Shown here: positions 58,834 through 64,000 of the stretch, piece after piece
Position numbering within the stretch: the stretch's first letter is position 1
Layout: the number at the start of each line of letters is the position of its first letter
From: CAWAMR01 sp963783095
Lineage (GTDB): Bacteria > Planctomycetota > Planctomycetia > Gemmatales > Gemmataceae
Direction: 5' to 3'
DNA length: 64,000 nucleotides
Assembly (NCBI GenBank): GCA_963783095.1
Contig: CAWAMR010000002.1
Coordinates: 1,612,001-1,676,000, forward strand
Position numbers and translations under genes: made by a program
Notes under the pieces: model-generated
Seen by the model: the letters and a program-made list of their open reading frames with translations, nothing else
The model's database searches: none
What the model was told of the DNA's origin: nothing

Positions 58834-60594
58834 TTGCCATCTATCGCCAAACTCTGGCATCTTCGACCGCACGATGCCGCCGCCATTGCCCGACTCAGTT
58901 CGTCGATGAATGTTTCCCCGATTATCGCACAACTCCTACTGAATCGACAAATCGAACGCCCCGAGGAAGGCCGGAGGTTTCTGGATGCTCCGCTCGTCGG
59001 CTTGCACCCACCTGATTTACTGCCCGGATTGTCCGAAGCCTGCGAACGAATTACCGCAGCGATCGCCGCCAAAAAGCGAATTTGCATCTACGGCGATTAC
59101 GATGTCGATGGCGTTACCGGGACGACGATCTTGCTGGGTTTGCTGAAACGATTGGGAGCGAACGTCGAGTTTTACGTCCCCCATCGGCTCGAAGAAGGCT
59201 ACGGTCTGAATATCGCAGCCCTTCAGCAGCGTCGCGAATCCGGGGTCGATATGGTAGTGACTGTGGATTGCGGCATCGCCAGTCTGGAGGAAGCCCAGGA
59301 AGCCCGCAAGCTCGGCCTGGAATTGATCGTTACCGACCATCACGAGATGAAAGATGAACTGCCCGAAGCAGCGGTGTCGGTGCATCCCAGGCTCCCCGGC
59401 AGCACCTATCCATTTGGAGGGTTGTCGGGCGCTGGGGTGGCGTTCAAGCTGGCCTGGGCACTCGCCATGAAAGCCGCCGGCAGCGAAAAGGTAAGCCCTC
59501 CCATGCGCGAGTTTCTTCTCGACGCGGTGGCACTGGCGGCCCTGGGTCTGGTGGCTGATGTGGTGCCGCTGCAAGATGAGAACCGCATTCTGGTCCGCCA
59601 CGGCCTGGCCCGTCTCAAAACGCAGCCACCCTTGGGGATGAAAGCCTTGATCGAGTCCGCACAATTGGCGGCCAACGCCACCTTGCGCGCGGAAGACATC
59701 GCCTTTCGCCTTGCCCCTCGAATGAACGCGGCCGGCCGATTGGGATATGCAGGTTTGGTAGTAGAAATGCTGACGACAACGAGTGCAGACAAAGCCCGCG
59801 AGGTGGCACAATATCTGGAAAGCCAAAACACGCAACGCCAACAGCTCGAACGAACCATGACCCAGCAAGCCAAGGACTTGCTGGCCGGCCAGGATCTTTC
59901 GACGCTGTCCGCTGTGGTGCTGACTCATTCGGAATGGCATGCGGGGGTGATCGGCATTGTGGCGGGCCGAATGGTGGAATATCTGGGCAGGCCGGTCTTG
60001 ATCATCGCGCAGAAGGAAGGTTCATCGATCGCCACCGGCTCCGGTCGATCGATCCCCGGCTTTGCGCTCCATGAGGCATTGCGTGCCTGCGACTCAGAAT
60101 TGCTCGGTCACGGCGGACATGCGATGGCCGCGGGTTTCAAGGTCGGGCTGGAACGCATCGACGCGTTAAGGCAATGCTTTTCTCGTTACGCGGCCGATCA
60201 TTTCCCGCAAGGAGTGCCGCCCGCTCCCAGGCTGGTTCTGGATGCGGAAGTCCCGTTAAGCACGCTGACGGTCGGCCTGGTCAAAGATCTGGATCGGTTG
60301 GAGCCTTACGGCGCGGACAATCCCCGGCCGCGTTTTCTGGCGGGTGGATTACAGGTGAGCGATCCTCGTCGTATAGGAACCGGAGAACGACACATGAGTT
60401 TTCGTCTCAAGCAGGGACCAACGACTCTTCGCGCGGTGGCCTTCGGGATGGCGGATCGAATGGATGAGTTGCTATCGGCAGGAGGGCAATGCTGTGTAGC
60501 ATTCACACCGAAGATCAACGAATGGATGGGGCAACGAAAAGTGGAGCTGGAAGTAGCGGATTTCCAGCCCGGCCCGGTCGCGAGGCTCGTATAG
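58834..60594 (+). CDS. recJ: Single-stranded-DNA-specific exonuclease RecJ
   Basis: 586 residues from TTG 58834, chosen because AAGGAG (58821-58826) lies 7 bases upstream and LPSIAKLWHLRPHD fits the family N-terminus; an upstream in-frame TTG (58786) lacks a ribosome site. DHH-family motifs: YGDYDVDGVTGT (motif I), VDCGI (II), VTDHHEMKDELP (III, DHH), AALGLVADVVPL (IV), RMNAAGRLG, then DHHA1 with SGRSIPGFALHEAL and GHGGHAMAAGF. The C-terminal OB-like part ends VELEVADFQPGP. Degrades 5' ssDNA in recombination and repair. Confidence 0.95.
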   Translation: MPSIAKLWHLRPHDAAAIARLSSSMNVSPIIAQLLLNRQIERPEEGRRFLDAPLVGLHPPDLLPGLSEACERITAAIAAKKRICIYGDYDVDGVTGTTILLGLLKRLGANVEFYVPHRLEEGYGLNIAALQQRRESGVDMVVTVDCGIASLEEAQEARKLGLELIVTDHHEMKDELPEAAVSVHPRLPGSTYPFGGLSGAGVAFKLAWALAMKAAGSEKVSPPMREFLLDAVALAALGLVADVVPLQDENRILVRHGLARLKTQPPLGMKALIESAQLAANATLRAEDIAFRLAPRMNAAGRLGYAGLVVEMLTTTSADKAREVAQYLESQNTQRQQLERTMTQQAKDLLAGQDLSTLSAVVLTHSEWHAGVIGIVAGRMVEYLGRPVLIIAQKEGSSIATGSGRSIPGFALHEALRACDSELLGHGGHAMAAGFKVGLERIDALRQCFSRYAADHFPQGVPPAPRLVLDAEVPLSTLTVGLVKDLDRLEPYGADNPRPRFLAGGLQVSDPRRIGTGERHMSFRLKQGPTTLRAVAFGMADRMDELLSAGGQCCVAFTPKINEWMGQRKVELEVADFQPGPVARLV

Positions 60595-60650
60595 AAGCGG
60601 AGAAAGTTATCTTGACGTTAGAAGTGATGGGTCTATACTTTGAAGGGATC

Positions 60651-60724
60651 GGGCGTTTAGCTCAGTTGGCTAGAGTACCAGTATGACACACTGGGGGTCA
60701 CAGGTTCAAGTCCTGTAACGCCCA
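60651..60724 (+). tRNA. tRNA-Val (anticodon GAC)
   Basis: 74 nt. Acceptor GGGCGTT/AACGCCC pairs perfectly; D-stem GCTC/GAGT (one G-T); anticodon stem CCAGT/ACTGG with loop ATGACAC, giving anticodon GAC; variable loop GGGTC; T-stem ACAGG/CCTGT with loop TTCAAGT. Discriminator A; CCA is not encoded. Reads GUC/GUU valine codons. Its 3' end faces the integrase gene, a typical attachment arrangement. Confidence 0.95.
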
Positions 60725-60730
60725 CTCCAG

Positions 60731-60766
60731 AAGGCTTCTTGTCACTCGTTGACAGGAAGCCTTTTC
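60731..60766 (+). terminator. Rho-independent terminator after tRNA-Val
   Basis: AAGGCTTC (60731-60738) pairs with GAAGCCTT (60755-60762), extended inwards by TTGTC/GACAG, around a small loop, and is followed by TTTT. It begins 6 bases after the tRNA and may also serve the convergent integrase gene. Confidence 0.8.
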
Positions 60767-60820
60767 CATTGACAGGCGTTGAACTTACGTCGAGTTCCGA
60801 ATCATCTCCAAGCAATCGTA

Positions 60821-62324
60821 TTATCGATAGATTGTTGACTCAGAACTTGACCCCTCTTGTACCCCTGTGAACGAAGTCCGTGTAAGCTGTAGTGTAAGCT
60901 GGAGATCGTCGGTTCCGGTCCGAAGTTGCTCGTTCGAGGTTCTCCCTTCCGGACGGAGCGGAAGCATCGGCAAGGATTCAATCGCGCCGGCCACATCCAT
61001 CAACCGGGGATCGGTGTAAACATTCATCGTCAAATCGATCTTGCTATGTCGCATGGCCGCTTGCGCCGTTCTGGGTGAAACCCCACCTTTGCTCAGAAGA
61101 GTTCCGAAGGTGTGACGGAGAGCGTGAACGTCAAGAAATCTTCGGCGTTCATCTTGCTTCGGCGATTCCTGCCGCTTTCAAATCTCGGTTCAGGATCTTG
61201 CACAGTTTGTCAGGAACGTCAAAAATCTGACTGTCCGAAGGGAGACGAAAAGGAACAGGTTCCTCTTGGCTTCGGGCTTCCTCCTGCATCCTCTGGAGTT
61301 TGGACGCAAGCCATTGTCGTAAGTCTTCGGCAAGGTCGCTCCGGATCGGAATACTGTTCCCTTCGCCGGATTTCTCGTCAGCCGCTTCAAGCTCCACAAA
61401 CGGGGATTGAACATCGAGATGGATTTGACCGACCGTGAGCGAAGCGAGTTCACCCTTGCGAAGCCCGGTCAACACCAGGGTCTTGTAGATCAAGGCGCGT
61501 TCCAGTCCCAGCGCTTCCAATCGTGAGATCGTTTCGGGTCGAAGTTTCGCGGCGGATTGTCCTTTCTGCTTACCGCGCCGAATCATTCCCGCTTCGTCCA
61601 ACGGACGACGAAGCGCCACCGCAAGAAGGCGCGAGAGTTCATCTTCGGTCATCGCTCGCCGCTTGTGTCGAGGATCGGCCTTCTCGTTCAGCTTCATGAT
61701 CCCCTCGAAGGGGTTCGAAAGCAATCGCCGGACAGTAGGTTCCGCGCACCAGTTCGCGAAAGCAACTGCGGTCGTGTGGTAGCTGTTCCGTGTTCGTGCC
61801 GACATTCCACCTTCGGTCTTGGCACTCAACCAGCTTTCCAGGGTATGACGGTCAAGGTCGGCAAGTCGAGCGAACCGGCATTCCTCGGTCAGACAAAGAA
61901 GCTGACGGTTCACATTCTTGCGATGCTCTGAACAGCATCCAATCGCTTCCAGGTGCTTGATGTAGGCGGCAAGATGCTCCGCCAAAGGTGTTCCTTGATG
62001 TTCCGTTGTTGCTGCTTCGGCAGTCGTCATGATCCCCGCGCGAATCCGCTCGGCAGCTTTTTCGAGTTCGTTCAGAACGCTTTGCGATGCTTGCTTGTCG
62101 CGGCATTCCGTCGAAACGGTTTGTACTTGGCCGGAACCATCGCGGTATCGGGCAAAGTAAACTTTCGATTCTCTGACGATACGGGTTCCTTCCGCGTTCA
62201 GGGGTGCGGTTTGCTGTTTGCCTCTCTTATTCAACCATCGCGCGTATCGACGGCCTTTCACACGGACAACATCCGAGTTGGTGGGAATTGGCTTCGTGAA
62301 TTGCTGTTTGAACAGACTGCCCAT
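60821..62324 (-). CDS. Tyrosine-type site-specific integrase (one frameshift)
   Basis: About 500 residues after correction. ATG 62324, 6 bp downstream of the HTH gene. N-terminal arm- and core-binding parts: GRRYARWLNKRGKQQTAPLN, VYFARYRDGSGQ, then LAEHLAAYIKHLEAIGCCSE. Catalytic residues: first Arg in LTGLRKGELASL, Lys likely in ADEKSGEGNSIPI, His-Arg in VHALRHTFGTLL, His in AAMRHSKIDLT and the nucleophile Tyr in MNVYTDPRL. One extra base near 61160 separates GIA from KQDERRRFLDVHALRHTF. All catalytic residues are present across the two frames. It lies 96 bp from tRNA-Val, pointing at it, so it probably integrated the element that continues to the right. Confidence 0.9.
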
Positions 62325-62330
62325 CTCAAT

Positions 62331-62540
62331 CTACCTTTCAGGTTCCGGTTCGAATCTCAGACTGAAGATAATTAGCAAGGACACCAGCTTTGTTCAGTCT
62401 CAAGGAGGTTCGTCCGTCCAAGAAACCGGGCGAGCGAGTTCCGATCAACGCCCGTGGCCTTTTCAATGGCTTGTAAGGGAAGTTCGCTCTCTCGAATCGC
62501 TTTCCGAAGCGAATCCGGAGAGGACATCTTTCAACTTCAT
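62331..62540 (-). CDS. Small HTH regulator upstream of the integrase (reading frame disturbed)
   Basis: About 69 codons. ATG 62540 directly beside the operator. The protein is read piecewise: MKLKDVLSG, then LRKAIRESELPLQAIEKATG followed by VDRNSLARFL (an HTH of the Xre/Cro type), then TSLRLNKAGVLANYL and LRFEPEPER with the stop at 62331-62333. Three small indels are needed, so it is either damaged or mis-sequenced. Such HTH + integrase pairs are common in Gemmata-like genomes; the protein could be an autorepressor or excisionase-like factor. The integrase start is 6 bp downstream. Confidence 0.6.
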
Positions 62541-62542
62541 GA

Positions 62543-62577
62543 TGCTACAATTGTAGCACTCGTTGATAGTTTGTCCA
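62543..62577 (-). promoter_or_regulatory. Promoter with overlapping palindromic operator, HTH-integrase operon
   Basis: On the minus strand TGGACA (62572-62577), a 16-bp spacer and TACAAT (62550-62555). The -10 lies inside a perfect 16-bp palindrome TGCTACAATTGTAGCA (62543-62558) that ends 3 bases before the ATG at 62540. A protein bound there would block transcription, so autorepression by the HTH protein is likely. Transcription would start almost at the ATG. Confidence 0.6.
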
Positions 62578-63094
62578 GGTCGAGTTGAGCGAACTGATCC
62601 AAACAACATCGAAGTGGCCACCAACCCCTTACCCCCGTCGTCCGAACATCCTGACCGGAACTCCGCACGGAATCCTCATGAGTCCGTAGCCTTTCGGCTG
62701 ATTGTTTTTCGTGGTCGCAACAACTTGTCGGGTCCACCGGAAGTCCCCTCACCAGTCAAGTCATTCGAGGTTCGCCAATTATTTTTCGTGTCAGACTGGT
62801 TCATGTTCCACATTCACCATCCACGGACGGTCATCCTGACCATCCTACAACGCGGTCATCCCTTGCGTCGTTCTCATGCAGAGGCGGTTCCTCAGTTTGC
62901 TGGGCTATAGCATTCCTTCACCGCGTCGGGTGCTACCCGTCGCGTTTCTCAGCGTCTACTGGATGAGACCAGGGTTTTTTGCTTTCGCCTGCCCGCTCAC
63001 CTCACGGCTCACGGGGAACACCCTGTTTCGCCCCTCTCGTCGCCTAAACGACCGGCGGGAGCCTCCGCTTTCAACGTGAGTGGAAACAGAACCT

Positions 63095-63217
63095 TGCAAA
63101 ATCTCGCGGAGCAGCTCCGGGTCTACCCCCGTGGTTTTTTCGATCGCTTGTAAGGGAAGGCCGGGCTTCTAGAATCGCTTTACGCAGTGGTCCTGATAGT
63201 ATGTCTCTCATCGTCAT
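63095..63217 (-). pseudogene. Truncated HTH gene copy 2
   Basis: ATG 63217 starts MTMRDILSGPLRKAI, then the frame is disturbed near 63170; PLQAIEKTTGVDPELLREIL is readable in another frame. The gene ends about codon 42, before the C-terminal TSLRLNKA part present in the copy beside the integrase. The -35 TGGACA (63249-63254), -10 TACAAT (63227-63232) and operator arms AGTGCTA/TAGCACT (63218-63237) are retained. Confidence 0.6.
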
Positions 63218-63769
63218 AGTGCTATAATTGTAGCACTCGTTGATAGTTTGTCCAGGTCGAGTTGAGCAAACTGATCCAAACAACATCGAAGTGGCACCCA
63301 ACCCCTTACCCCCGTCGTCCGAACATCCTGACCGGAACTCCGCACGGAATCCTCATGAGTCCGTAGCCTTTCGGCTGATTGTTTTTCGTGGTCGCAACAA
63401 CTTGTCGGGTCCACCGGAAGTCCCCTCACCACGTCGAGTCATTCGAGGTTCGCCAATTATTTTTCGTGTCAGACTGGTTCATGTTCCACATTCACCATCC
63501 ACGGACGGTCATCCTGACCATCCTACAACGCGGTCATCCCTTGCGTCGTTCTCATGCAGAGGCGGTTCCTCAGTTTGCTGGGCTATAGCATTCCTTCACC
63601 GCGTCGGGTGCTACCCGTCGCGTTTCTGAGCGTCTACTGGATGAGACCAGGGTTTTTTGCTTTCGCCTGCCCGCTCACCTCACGGCTCACGGGGAACACC
63701 CTGTTCGCCCCTCTCGTCGCCTAAACGACCGGCGGGGGCCTTTCACTTCAGACCGAGTGGAAACAAAAG

Positions 63770-63893
63770 TCTTCCAAAAATCTCGCGAGCGAGTTCCGGT
63801 CTACCCCGTGGTTTTTTCGATCGCTTGTAAGGGAAGGCCGCTTTCTCGAATCGCTTTACGCAGTGGTCCTGATAGTATGTCTCTCATCGTCAT
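63770..63893 (-). pseudogene. Truncated HTH gene copy 3
   Basis: ATG 63893 starts MTMRDILSGPLRKAIRESGL then PLQAIEKTTG followed by TAG; a one-base change would continue VDRNSLARFLED. It is cut at the same place as copy 2. The promoter and operator (63894-63931) are intact. Confidence 0.6.
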
Positions 63894-64000
63894 AGTGCTA
63901 TAATTGTAGCACTCGTTGATAGTTTGTCCAGGTCGAGTTGAGCAAACTGATCCAAACAACATGGAATCCGGCCCACCAACCCCTTACCCCCGTCGTCCGA

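Larger units (their letters stand above)
62552..64000. repeat. Tandem array with ~677-bp period, running off the window
   Basis: Unit 1 starts at 62552, unit 2 at 63229 and unit 3 at 63905 (cut by the edge). Each unit holds, on the minus strand, a truncated HTH gene start with promoter and operator plus roughly 480-520 bp of upstream DNA. The non-coding part is nearly identical between units 1 and 2 (a handful of changes in ~450 bp), while the HTH-proximal ~60 bp differ clearly. The non-coding block contains hairpins such as GCGTCGGGT-GCT-ACCCGTCGC (around 63602-63623) and no supported protein gene on either strand. Confidence 0.85.

Noticed and set aside
62580..63200. The repeat-unit block as a group II intron
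   Set aside because: No domain V hairpin, no conserved 5' or 3' intron ends and no reverse transcriptase could be identified by eye; kept only as something to test.
63240..63629. Plus-strand open frame in the 677-bp repeat as a protein gene
   Set aside because: The product is low in structure and full of His/Pro/Arg; no ribosome site; the frame is not kept between units 1 and 2.

Overview
The window looks like chromosomal DNA from a planctomycete, most likely Gemmatales/Gemmataceae. The basis is gene content: three DUF1501 proteins with RR-type signals, a planctomycete cytochrome c/DUF1549/DUF1553 protein, a giant Ser/Thr kinase with kinesin-light-chain-type TPRs, a kinase-linked ECF sigma factor, WD40 proteins, Uma2 and DUF4058 proteins. 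No rRNA, CRISPR array or replication origin was seen. One complete tRNA (Val-GAC) and one tRNA-Ser 5' remnant are present.

Layout. 1-7.4 kb: a WD40 C-terminus, then an ECF sigma / small exported protein / Ser-Thr kinase-TPR cluster flanked by a truncated and a full copy of a class-IV aminotransferase gene. 7.5-13.2 kb: membrane pyrophosphatase (hppA) and carbon starvation protein (cstA), separated by nested inverted repeats. 13.2-15.9 kb: palindromic elements, a DUF1501 gene, a truncated antitoxin-like gene and a DUF262 remnant. 15.95-19.8 kb: an overlapping ATPase-permease-ATPase-permease ABC operon. 19.9-26.6 kb: an exported propeller-like protein, a second DUF1501 protein and an NtrB/NtrC-like two-component pair. 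27-32 kb: a heavy-metal RND efflux pair. 32-37.3 kb: a DUF1016 nuclease, an M28 peptidase and the ruvCAB operon. 37.5-44 kb: MFS transporter, metallophosphoesterase, DUF4058, HNH, AI-2E-type transporter and Uma2. 44.2-49 kb: gltB. 49-52.2 kb: a SUKH-like protein, a P-loop GTPase with a membrane partner, a DUF4058 remnant and a lipoprotein. 52.5-53.8 kb: an insertion sequence inside a long hairpin repeat. 53.9-58.5 kb: the DUF1549/1553 - DUF1501 pair. 58.8-60.7 kb: recJ and tRNA-Val. 60.8 kb to the right edge: a tyrosine integrase with a small HTH gene, and a tandem array with a period of about 677 bp that runs off the window.

Many clearly orthologous genes (gltB, cstA, hppA, ruvA, cusA-like, the response regulator, DUF1501/1549 genes) are interrupted by single-base frameshifts while all family motifs stay readable in the other frames. 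About thirty such events are visible. The simplest reading is residual indel error in the assembly, so these genes are reported as whole CDS with the shift positions stated. True remnants (aminotransferase, DUF262, DUF4058 and HTH fragments) are marked as pseudogenes.

The most unusual signals are the HTH/integrase locus with its operator-over-promoter and the 677-bp array of truncated HTH gene plus nearly invariant non-coding DNA; the GTPase-membrane protein pair beside a SUKH-like gene; paired palindromes inside the DUF1016 nuclease gene; and a recurring intergenic architecture in which 7-9 bp units are built into long hairpins.
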